Assembly (NCBI RefSeq): GCF_001509475.1
Contig: NZ_LLZG01000013.1
Location: 1-64,000, forward strand
Length of the DNA: 64,000 nt
Direction of reading: 5' to 3'
DNA from: Streptomyces regalis
GTDB lineage: Bacteria; Actinomycetota; Actinomycetes; Streptomycetales; Streptomycetaceae
The notes under the pieces are model-generated. The model worked only from the letters and a program-made list of their open reading frames with translations. It did not search any database and was not told the DNA's origin. Shown piece after piece: positions 33,741 through 41,393 of the stretch. Each line of letters begins with the position of its first letter. Within the stretch, counting starts at the first letter, position 1. The translations under genes and the position numbers were made by a program.

Positions 33741-34314
33741 GTCAGAACTCACTTCCGTGGAGTCGGAGCAGGAAATTCCGTTGGCGCGGCGTTGTGCCTA
33801 CACCCGTGGCGGGCCGGGCGGCACCCGGATCGGGCTGACAGCCCGCCTCACGTAACCGAGAGAAGTGCCTCGGTCCCACCTCGCGTCCAGCCGGCGGTTC
33901 TCCTGGATCGCGGCGCCGGAGTCGCGCGAGGTGCGGTTCTCAGACACGCTCGGCGCGCCTGCAGGCGCGGCCGTCGGTCATGTGGAAGCCGGGCGAGGTC
34001 GCGTGTGGGGAGAGGGCCCCGGCACGGCGCCACAGTCGAGCGGATCCAAGTCCGTCGCGTCGTTTCAGTCGCCGCGCACGTGGCGGCGGCACCGGCCGTA
34101 GACGGGCCACGTCCGTACCGCGCGGCGCGGCGCGGTGAGAGCGCCGCCCCGTCCTGATCTTCATGTCCCAAGCGCCTCCTGGACCACACGGCCGAACCTC
34201 GCTGACTGTCAAAGTCGTCCGGTCGGCCGCGCGGTGACGTCCCGCCCAGTCACCTCCCGAAGCGAAGGGACAGTGCCCGAGGGGAGACCGACACACGGAG
34301 CAACCTCAGATGCC
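33741..34314. other. gap between GH2 and GH42 genes
   Basis: 574 bp with no gene I recognise. It holds the GH2 leader and a 16-bp perfect palindrome CGCGCCTGCAGGCGCG at 33954-33969 of unknown role. Confidence 0.4.
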
Positions 34315-36351
34315 TCACCCGCCACTCGGTTCGCGCGTCGCCTCGCGGACGACTGCGACGCCGCCTTCGGGGACGGTGACGGAGCCCACGACCGGTTTGC
34401 CGGTGAGGAGTTCGACCCCTTCGGCGGGGATCTCGGCGCCGTGGCCGGCGTGGTCGATCAGGAAGAGGTAGTCGGCCTCCGCGCCCCGCCGCCTCACCAC
34501 CTCGACGCCGGCTGCTACGTCGTGCTCCGGGCGCACTCCGGCTTCCTCTCGGATGCGCTCCAGGACGGTGGCCAGGGTGGTGGGGTCCGGGTGGGTGGCG
34601 AGGTACCAGGCGGTGCCGCTGCCGTACGCGTGGCGGGTGATGGCCGGGACGCCGGCCAGCGGTCCCTCGGCGTACGTGGCAACGGCATCCGCTCCGGTGA
34701 GCCGGAGGCGTTCGGTCCACAGGTCGGCGGTCGCACCCTGCGGAACCTGGCCGGCCAGGCCGACCGTCTGTCCGGGCAGCAGGGGGAACAACTCGTCGCC
34801 GTGCACCCCGAGGACCTTCCGGAAGGCGCCTGGGTAACCGCCCAGGCGAACATGGCAGTTCTCGTCCACCGCACCGCTGTGGAAGCCCACGGCGAGGGTG
34901 CCGCCGTGCTCGACGAACGCCGCCAGGTTGGTCGCGCCCGCGTCGTCGACCAGGTACAGGCTGGGGGCGAGGACGAGCCGGTAGCGGTCGAGGTCCGGGC
35001 TGTCGGGGCGTATGAAGTCGACCGCCACGCCGGCCTTCCACAGCGGTGTGTACCAGTCCCTCACCAGGTCCTGGAAGCGCAGTTCGCTGCTGGGCTGGGA
35101 GGGCAGTTCCATGGCCCAGCGGGCGTTCCAGTCCCAGACGATGGCGACCTTGGCGGGGCTGGTGCTGCCGCCCACTTCGGCGAGGGCCCGCAGATCGGCG
35201 CCGAGCTGCATGACGTCCTGCCAGATCTGGCTGTCGGTGCCCGCGTGCGGCAGCATCGCCGAGTGCCACTGCTCGGCGCCCGCCTTCGCGGCGCGCCACT
35301 GGAAGTAGGCGATGCCGTCGGCGCCGTGCGCGACGTGGGCGAGCGCGTTGCGGCGCATCTCGCCGGGCGTCTTGGCCCGGTTGACGGGCTGCCAGTTGAT
35401 GGCTCCCGTGGAGTGTTCCATCAGCAGCCAGGGCCGCCCGCCGGCCAGGGAGCGGACCAGGTCGCCGCAGAGCGCGATGTCGGTCTCCGACTCCGGGTCG
35501 GTGGCGAGCAGGTAGTGGTCGTTGGAGACGATGTCCAGCTCGGGGGCCCAGCGCCAGTAGTCCATGGCGTCGAAGTTGTGCATCACCATGAAGTTGGTGG
35601 TGGCGGGGATGTGAGGGGCGGCTCTGCGGAGCACGTCGCGTTCGGCGGTGAACAGCGACAGCAGTTCGTCCGAGCAGAAGCGGCGCCAGTCCAGCCGGTG
35701 GGTCGGGTTGGGGTCGGCGCCGGTGGCGCGGGGCGGGAGGATCTCCTCCCAGTCGTAGTACCACTGGCTCCAGAAGGTGGTGCCCCAGGCGTGGTTGAGC
35801 GCGTTCAGGTCGTTGCCGTACTTCGCCTTCAGCCAGGTGCGGAAGGCGGCCGCACTGGTGTCGCAGAAGCATTCGGCGTTGTGGCAGCCGTATTCGTTGT
35901 GGACGTGCCACATCGCGACGGCCGGGTGGTCGGCGTACCGCTCGGCCAGCGCACCCGCGATACGCAGCGCCGCTGTGCGGTAGGCCCGGCTGGAGGGGCA
36001 GAACGTTTGGCGGCTGCCGTACGACAGCGTGCGGCCGTCGCGGTCGATCGGCAGTGCCTCCGGGTGGGCCCGGAAGAACCAGGCGGGCGGGCAGGCCGTC
36101 GGGGTGGCGAGGTCTGCGGCGATGCCGTTCTCGTGGAGGAGGTCGAGGATCCTGTCCATGCGGGAGAAGTCGTAGACGCCCTCGGACGGCTCCAGCAGGG
36201 CCCAGGAGAAGATGCCGACGCTGACCATGGTCACCCCGGCCTCGCCCATCAGGGCCATGTCCTCGGCCCACACCTCCTCGGGCCACTGCTCGGGGTTGTA
36301 GTCGCCGCCGTAGGCGATTCCGGCCAGGCGGAGACGGCGTTCGGTGGTCAC
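34315..36351 (-). CDS. GH42 beta-galactosidase
   Basis: A 678-residue GH42 enzyme without signal peptide, so intracellular: it would cut imported beta-galactosides. IAYGGDYNPEQWPEEVWAED is the family start. Glu153 in WHVHNEYGCH is the acid/base and Glu312 in WLLMEHSTGAINWQ the nucleophile. The zinc-site cysteines are present (TFCPSSRAY and CHNAECFCDT). Trimerisation and small C-terminal beta domains follow (VPEGGVAVVREA). GTG 36351 has GGAG at -11. It lies 44 bp after the second permease gene and is probably the last gene of the MalEFG-type transporter operon. Confidence 0.92.
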   Translation of the reverse strand: MTTERRLRLAGIAYGGDYNPEQWPEEVWAEDMALMGEAGVTMVSVGIFSWALLEPSEGVYDFSRMDRILDLLHENGIAADLATPTACPPAWFFRAHPEALPIDRDGRTLSYGSRQTFCPSSRAYRTAALRIAGALAERYADHPAVAMWHVHNEYGCHNAECFCDTSAAAFRTWLKAKYGNDLNALNHAWGTTFWSQWYYDWEEILPPRATGADPNPTHRLDWRRFCSDELLSLFTAERDVLRRAAPHIPATTNFMVMHNFDAMDYWRWAPELDIVSNDHYLLATDPESETDIALCGDLVRSLAGGRPWLLMEHSTGAINWQPVNRAKTPGEMRRNALAHVAHGADGIAYFQWRAAKAGAEQWHSAMLPHAGTDSQIWQDVMQLGADLRALAEVGGSTSPAKVAIVWDWNARWAMELPSQPSSELRFQDLVRDWYTPLWKAGVAVDFIRPDSPDLDRYRLVLAPSLYLVDDAGATNLAAFVEHGGTLAVGFHSGAVDENCHVRLGGYPGAFRKVLGVHGDELFPLLPGQTVGLAGQVPQGATADLWTERLRLTGADAVATYAEGPLAGVPAITRHAYGSGTAWYLATHPDPTTLATVLERIREEAGVRPEHDVAAGVEVVRRRGAEADYLFLIDHAGHGAEIPAEGVELLTGKPVVGSVTVPEGGVAVVREATREPSGG

Positions 36352-36395
36352 TGGTGGTACTCCGGAAAGTGTGGGGAACGAGTGGGAGGCGTGCT

Positions 36396-37283
36396 TCAGC
36401 CCTTGTTGGCGCCCAGCGTGAGGCCGCTGACGAACTGCCGCTGGAGCACGAAGTAGACGATCAGGGTGGGGATAGCGGTGAGCAGGGCGCCGGCGGCGAT
36501 CAGGTTGGGGTCGGTGAAGTACTGGCCGGAGAGGTTGTTCAGTGCCGAGGTGATCGGCATGTTCTCGCCGGTGGAGATCAGAACGATGGCCCAGAAGAAG
36601 TCGTTGTAGATCCAGATGGACAGCAACGTCGCCAGGGCGGCCATCGCCGGCTTGCACAGGGGCAGCACGATCTGCCAGTACAGGCGCCACACGGAGGCGC
36701 CGTCGACGAGGGCGGCCTCGGTCAGCTCGTGCGGCAGCGAGCGCATGTAGTTGGCAAGCACGAAGGCGCAGAAGCCCGACTGGAACGCCACGTGGATCAG
36801 GACCAGGCCCAGCGCGGAGTCGTACAGCTTGCCGCTCATGGTGATGCCGGGCAGGTCGATGAGCAGGTACAGCCGGTACAACGGGGTGATGATGACCTGC
36901 TGCGGGAGCAGGTTGCCGGCCGTGAACACCAGGAGCAGGAAGAGGTTGACCCGGAAGTCGAAGCGGCTGACATAGAAGGCCACACACGACGACAGGAACA
37001 GCGTCAGCAGCACCGCCGGGATCGCCACCAGCAGCGTGTTCCCGAAGTAGTGCAGCATGTCCGACTGCTGGAAGGCGTTGGTGAAGTTGTCGAGGCTCAG
37101 CTTGTCGGGCCAGGACACGTAGCCCTTGGTGCTGGTCTCGGCGTACGGCCGCATCGCCGCGTACATCGCCCACAGCAGGGGCGCGAGCCAGGCCAGCGCG
37201 GCACCAGCGAGGAAGACGTGCAGCAGGATCCGGGCGGGGCGGACGGGGGTGCGCTGCTTTCCGAGCGCGCTCACGGTGCTCAT
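36396..37283 (-). CDS. carbohydrate ABC transporter permease (MalG type)
   Basis: A 295-residue membrane protein with six predicted helices and the inner-membrane EAA loop LTEAALVDGASVWRLYWQIV, the ATPase contact site. The C-terminal VLQRQFVSGLTLGANKG is characteristic of MalG-type permeases. It pairs with the MalF-type permease, whose stop overlaps this start by 4 bp. No cognate ATPase gene is present; Streptomyces sugar transporters of this class usually share the distant MsiK ATPase. Confidence 0.92.
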   Translation of the reverse strand: MSTVSALGKQRTPVRPARILLHVFLAGAALAWLAPLLWAMYAAMRPYAETSTKGYVSWPDKLSLDNFTNAFQQSDMLHYFGNTLLVAIPAVLLTLFLSSCVAFYVSRFDFRVNLFLLLVFTAGNLLPQQVIITPLYRLYLLIDLPGITMSGKLYDSALGLVLIHVAFQSGFCAFVLANYMRSLPHELTEAALVDGASVWRLYWQIVLPLCKPAMAALATLLSIWIYNDFFWAIVLISTGENMPITSALNNLSGQYFTDPNLIAAGALLTAIPTLIVYFVLQRQFVSGLTLGANKG

Positions 37284-38302
37284 GCGCGCCGCTCCTTCCG
37301 GAAGGTCGCGATCAGATACGGGATGATCACGGCAAGCGAGATCACCAGCAGGACCACGGCGATCGCCGAGCCGTAACCGATCCGGCTGGACTCACCGATG
37401 ATGTTGTTGGTGACCAGGATCGACAGCAACTCGGTGCCCTCGGCGCCCTTGTTGAAGACGAAGACCAGGTCGAAGGCGCGCAGCGCCTCGATGATCGTCA
37501 CGACCAGGACGATGGTGTTGGTGAGGCGCAGGGTGGGGAAGATGACGTTCCTGAACGTCTGCCACTCGTTGGCGCCGTCCAGCGAGGACGCCTCCCGCAG
37601 GGCCGGGTCGACGCCCTTCAGACCCGCCAGGTAGAGGATCATCATGTATCCGGTGTGCCGCCAGGAAGCGGCGATGAGGACGGACCACAGGTTGAGGTCC
37701 GGGTCGCCGATCCAGTCGATGTAGTGGCCGGGCTCGTTCGCACCGATCAGGTTGTTGATCAGGCCGGTGTCCGGGTTGTAGACGAGCTGCCAGACGAACC
37801 CGATGACCGCCATCGACAGCACGACGGGCAGGAAGAACGCGGTCTGGTACACCTTGCTGAACCGGATCTTCTTGTCCAGCTGCACGGCCAGGAACAGGCC
37901 CAGCGGCGTCGGGATCAGGATGAGCACGACGAACCAGACGACGTTGTGCTCGACTGCCGGCCAGAACTGCGGGTTGTTGGTGAACAGCTCCTTGAAGTTG
38001 TCCAGGCCGACCCACTTGATGGAGTCGAAGCCGATGCCGTCCCAGGTGGTGAAGGCCAGCGCGATCGAGGCGAGAGCCGTGAGCCAGACGAGCATGACGT
38101 GCAGGATCGTCGGCACACCGGCCATCAGGCCGAGCGTGGTGCGGTCCCGTCGGGTGAGCAGCCGTCGGTGGCCCAAGGGGGCCCGTAGCCGCTTGGCCTG
38201 ATTCTTGGTCACATGCTTCGGGTTGTCCGGGGGCGGCACTGCGGCCGTCCCCGGGGTGCTGGTGGTGCCGGTCCCGGTACCGGTGTTCGTGGTGGCGGTC
38301 AT
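37280..38302 (-). CDS. carbohydrate ABC transporter permease (MalF type)
   Basis: A 340-residue permease with a long Thr/Gly/Pro-rich cytoplasmic start (residues 1-45) and six hydrophobic segments starting MAGVPTILHVMLVWLTALAS. The EAA loop is LREASSLDGANEWQTFRNVI. It starts inside the binding-protein stop (4-bp overlap) and ends inside the MalG-type start, showing a tightly coupled binding protein-permease-permease order. Substrate is inferred to be a beta-galacto-oligosaccharide from the GH42 neighbour. Confidence 0.92.
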   Translation of the reverse strand: MTATTNTGTGTGTTSTPGTAAVPPPDNPKHVTKNQAKRLRAPLGHRRLLTRRDRTTLGLMAGVPTILHVMLVWLTALASIALAFTTWDGIGFDSIKWVGLDNFKELFTNNPQFWPAVEHNVVWFVVLILIPTPLGLFLAVQLDKKIRFSKVYQTAFFLPVVLSMAVIGFVWQLVYNPDTGLINNLIGANEPGHYIDWIGDPDLNLWSVLIAASWRHTGYMMILYLAGLKGVDPALREASSLDGANEWQTFRNVIFPTLRLTNTIVLVVTIIEALRAFDLVFVFNKGAEGTELLSILVTNNIIGESSRIGYGSAIAVVLLVISLAVIIPYLIATFRKERRA

Positions 38303-39609
38303 GCGGACGCGAAGATCGTCTTCTTCTGGCGCTCGATCGACGTCAGCAGGCTGTCGACACCCTTGGGGTCACGGATGAACTTCTGCAGGGCCGGCTGCAT
38401 CACCGTGGAGGTGAAGTCCGGGCGGCTGTCGCGATCCATGAACTGGGTGAGGTGCTTGGCGCCTGCGATCGTCGCGTACGCCTTCTTCTGCAGCGCGGTG
38501 TACGAGGAGGTGTCGGCCTTGTTGGACGCCGCGACCAGGCTCGGGTCGGACTTCAGGTAGATCTGCTCGGCCTCCGGGGTGCCCAGGAACTCCAGGAGCT
38601 TGAGCGCTCCGGCCTTGTTCTTCGGGGCCTTGGAGAGCATGAAGCCGTCGGTCGGCGCCTCGACGGTGTCCTGCCCGTACGCGGAGTTGATCTCCGGGAA
38701 GGGGAAGAAGTCGAGGTCGTCCAGGTCGGCCTTGTTCGTGAACTGCTGCGCCACGAAGCTGCCGAACAGGTACATGCCCGCCTTCTTCGAGATCAGCGTC
38801 TGGGCCGCGTCCTGCCATGTGCGGCCGACCGCGCCCTCCTGGTGGTAGGGAAGGATCTCGGCCCAGTGGTCGAAGGCGGTGCGGACCTTGGCATCCGTCC
38901 AGGACGCCTTGCCGGCCATCAGCTCGACGTGGAAGTCGTAGCCGTTGGTACGGAAGTTGATCTGGTCGAAGGTGCCGAGCGCGGGCCAGGCGTCTTTGTC
39001 GCCGAAGGCGAACGGAACCAGGCCGTCCTTCTTCATCTGCTTGCACAGCGCGACGAGTTGGTCCCAGGTGGTGGGGACCTCGTAGCCGTACTTCTTGAAG
39101 ACGCTCTTGCGGTAGAAGACGCCCCAGAGGGACGTGGAGATCGGCACGAAGTAGTACTTGCCGTCCTCGCCCTTGCTGAGCGCCTTCATCGCCTCGGGGA
39201 AGTTGCCGCCGATCTTCTGCCATACGTCGTCGATCGGGGAGGCCAGGCCCTTGGCCGCGAAGAACTGCATGCGGTAGCCGGCGAACCAGTTGAACACGTC
39301 GTCCGGGGTGCCCTGGAGGTAGGAGTTGATCTGCTCCTGGAAGGTGTTGTGGTCCTTGGTGTTCACGTCGACCGTGAGCCCGGACTGCTTCGTGAACGCC
39401 GCGTAGATCTCGGCGAACGCCTTCTTCGGCACCGCGTCCGACGCGTTCGACCCGAGGCTGACCGTCTTCGGGTCCGCAGCCGTGCCGCTGCCGCCGCAGG
39501 CGCTGAGCAGCGGTATGCCGGCGCCGAGGACGGCTGCGCCACCAATACCGCGCAGGACGGAGCGGCGGCTGGCAGCAGGCATGGGCCGGCCGAGGGAGAA
39601 AGAGTGCAT
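38299..39609 (-). CDS. extracellular carbohydrate-binding lipoprotein (family 1)
   Basis: A 436-residue binding protein with a twin-arginine-like lipoprotein signal: AASRRSVLRGIGGAAVLGAG and lipobox LLSAC, Cys38. Mature features are FAEIYAAFTKQSGLTVDVNT, INSYLQGTPDDVFNWFAGYR, VPTTWDQLVALCKQMKKDGL, ADLDDLDFFPFPEINSAYGQ and GFMLSKAPKNKAGALKLLEF, all typical of MalE/UgpB-like proteins. ATG 39609 has GGAG at -9. It heads the transporter-GH42 operon and is divergent from the LacI gene. Confidence 0.92.
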   Translation of the reverse strand: MHSFSLGRPMPAASRRSVLRGIGGAAVLGAGIPLLSACGGSGTAADPKTVSLGSNASDAVPKKAFAEIYAAFTKQSGLTVDVNTKDHNTFQEQINSYLQGTPDDVFNWFAGYRMQFFAAKGLASPIDDVWQKIGGNFPEAMKALSKGEDGKYYFVPISTSLWGVFYRKSVFKKYGYEVPTTWDQLVALCKQMKKDGLVPFAFGDKDAWPALGTFDQINFRTNGYDFHVELMAGKASWTDAKVRTAFDHWAEILPYHQEGAVGRTWQDAAQTLISKKAGMYLFGSFVAQQFTNKADLDDLDFFPFPEINSAYGQDTVEAPTDGFMLSKAPKNKAGALKLLEFLGTPEAEQIYLKSDPSLVAASNKADTSSYTALQKKAYATIAGAKHLTQFMDRDSRPDFTSTVMQPALQKFIRDPKGVDSLLTSIERQKKTIFASA

Positions 39610-40002
39610 TTCGGCTCCTGACAGGGCGGTCGTGCCCGGGCGGCACGTCGACCCAAGGGGGTGTGACGGGGAAGCGGCCGTCAACGCGACCAAGACTCAA
39701 CACGATCGAACAAATACGACCGGCAGCTGCGAGGAAGACTGAACGCTCCGGGGAGCTGCTGTCAAGCCCCCTTCGACCGGAGCGCAGGGCCGACCGCACA
39801 CGTCGAAAAGTCAGGCACCTTGCAGCCCGACGGGAACGACGGCCGTCTTCCGTGAGCGGACTTGAGAGTACAAATCCACCACTTGACCAGCACATATACC
39901 CGGCGAAGGCAACTCCGTCGCGGCGGCTACGACACCCCTCGCCGACCGGTGGCCCTCCATCGAATCCGCTGCCGTCCATCGGAATCGATACTGCGGGGAC
40001 CC

Positions 40003-40031
40003 TTGACGAACAGCTGTCGGCTCCGTAGACA
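40003..40031 (+). promoter_or_regulatory. predicted promoter of the LacI-family gene
   Basis: TTGACG (40003-40008), 17-bp spacer, TAGACA (40026-40031). The expected start near 40038 lies inside a 29-bp dyad and downstream of an ATG at 40031, which argues against that ATG. Confidence 0.6.
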
Positions 40032-40059
40032 TGACCACGCGGTCAGACCGCGTGGTCAT
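40031..40059 (+). promoter_or_regulatory. 29-bp perfect dyad at the LacI transcription start
   Basis: Arms ATGACCACGCGGT and ACCGCGTGGTCAT, 13 bp each, with spacer CAG, directly after the -10 element. It may be an autoregulatory operator or a 5' UTR hairpin. I found no second copy in the window. Confidence 0.6.
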
Positions 40060-40105
40060 ACAGTTGACCTCATTCGATGCAGACGCACGGCCGTCGGGAG
40101 ACTTC

Positions 40106-41170
40106 ATGGCAGCAGTGGTGGGGCAGAGCGAGGGCTCCTCTGCGCCGCGCAGCGCGGACGTGGCCCGCCTGGCCGGGGTGTCGCGCAAGACGGTCTCCCG
40201 GGTCCTCAACAACGAGCCGTATGTCTCCGAGGAGGCCCGCACAAGAGTCCTCGCAGCCGCTGAGGAACTCGGCTACCGGCTGAACCAGGCGGCCAGGACA
40301 CTGGCCTCCGGGCGTACCGGATCCATCGGCGTGGTCGCCCTGGGCACCGCCGGATACGGGACCGCTTCACTGCTCGTGCACATCGAGCGGGCCGTGCGCG
40401 ACGCGGGCTACGCGCTCCGCGTGGTCAACACGCCGGACGGCGACCCGGCGGGGATCGCGGGCGCCGTGGAGTCCCTGCTCGAGCAGGGGGTGGACGGCGT
40501 CGTCGTCTCCGAACCCATCGTGGAGGGAGAGGTCGGCGTCCGCGTCGACGTCCCCGTCCTCTTCCTGGGAGCACCGCCGGCCTTCACCGCCGCCCGCACC
40601 CTGACCATGAGTGTGGGCGCCCACGCACTGGCTCGGGCTGCCACCGAGCACCTGCTGGATCTGGGGCACGCGACCGTTCATCACCTCGCCGGCCCGCGGC
40701 GGTGGTACGCCGCCAAGGACCGCATCGAGGGATGGCGGGCGGCGCTCGCGGCCCGGGGCGCGCACGAGCCGCCGCTGCTCAACGGTGACTGGTCGGCGGC
40801 CTCCGGCCATGCCGTGGGCCGGGCGCTGGCGTCGGACAGGTCCGTGACCGCTGTCTTCGCGGCGGGCGACGAGATGGCCATCGGGCTCATCCACGCCCTG
40901 CGGGAAGCCGGGCGCCGCGTACCTGAGGACATCAGTGTCGTCGGCTTCGACGGCAACCCGGTCTTCGCCTACGTCTCTCCTCCCCTGACCACCGTGCGCC
41001 AGCCCTTCGAGGCCGCGGCCCGAGAGGGCATCCGCCTTCTCGTGCACGCGATCGAGAAGCCCGACACCGACCTGCCGCAGGCGAGCGACCCACCGGTCGA
41101 ACTCGTCGTCCGCGGGTCGACCGCGCCTCCGCCATCGCACCCCGACAAGACGGGCCGGCGCACCACCTGA
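40106..41170 (+). CDS. LacI family transcriptional regulator
   Basis: A 354-residue LacI/GalR repressor. The helix-turn-helix and hinge read SADVARLAGVSRKTVSRVLN, PYVSEEARTRVLAAAEELGY and LNQAARTLASGRTGSIGVVA. The sugar-binding core has VEGEVGVRVDVPVLFLGAP, HHLAGPRRWYAAKDRIEGWR and SVVGFDGNPVFAYVSPPLTT. ATG 40106 has GGGAG at -10. It is divergent from the MalEFG-GH42 operon and would repress it until a galactoside is imported. An in-frame ATG at 40031 lies at or before the predicted transcription start and is rejected. Confidence 0.9.
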   Translation: MAAVVGQSEGSSAPRSADVARLAGVSRKTVSRVLNNEPYVSEEARTRVLAAAEELGYRLNQAARTLASGRTGSIGVVALGTAGYGTASLLVHIERAVRDAGYALRVVNTPDGDPAGIAGAVESLLEQGVDGVVVSEPIVEGEVGVRVDVPVLFLGAPPAFTAARTLTMSVGAHALARAATEHLLDLGHATVHHLAGPRRWYAAKDRIEGWRAALAARGAHEPPLLNGDWSAASGHAVGRALASDRSVTAVFAAGDEMAIGLIHALREAGRRVPEDISVVGFDGNPVFAYVSPPLTTVRQPFEAAAREGIRLLVHAIEKPDTDLPQASDPPVELVVRGSTAPPPSHPDKTGRRTT

Positions 41171-41393
41171 GAGCACCCCGGCAGCAGGGAACACACCCCG
41201 CCCCGGCACAGCTCTGCCACTCGCACCGCCGTCTCACCCGAGAGGCGGATCGGTACGACTCCCGTGCCGCACGACGCCGCAGTTCCCCGTACGCGGTGGA
41301 CGCGCACTCCGGGCTCGCCGCTTCCTACCCGGTTTCGTCCCGGGGCGGCAGGCACCGGACCCTCCTATCCCTCCCCTGTCCTGAGAGCCGCAC

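Noticed and set aside
33954..33969. CGCGCCTGCAGGCGCG palindrome as an operator
   Set aside because: A loop-less GC palindrome of this size can occur by chance in such DNA and it is not near a promoter-like sequence.
40031..40105. ATG 40031 as LacI start
   Set aside because: It overlaps the -10 element and the start-site dyad; ATG 40106 has a ribosome site and the normal distance to the HTH.
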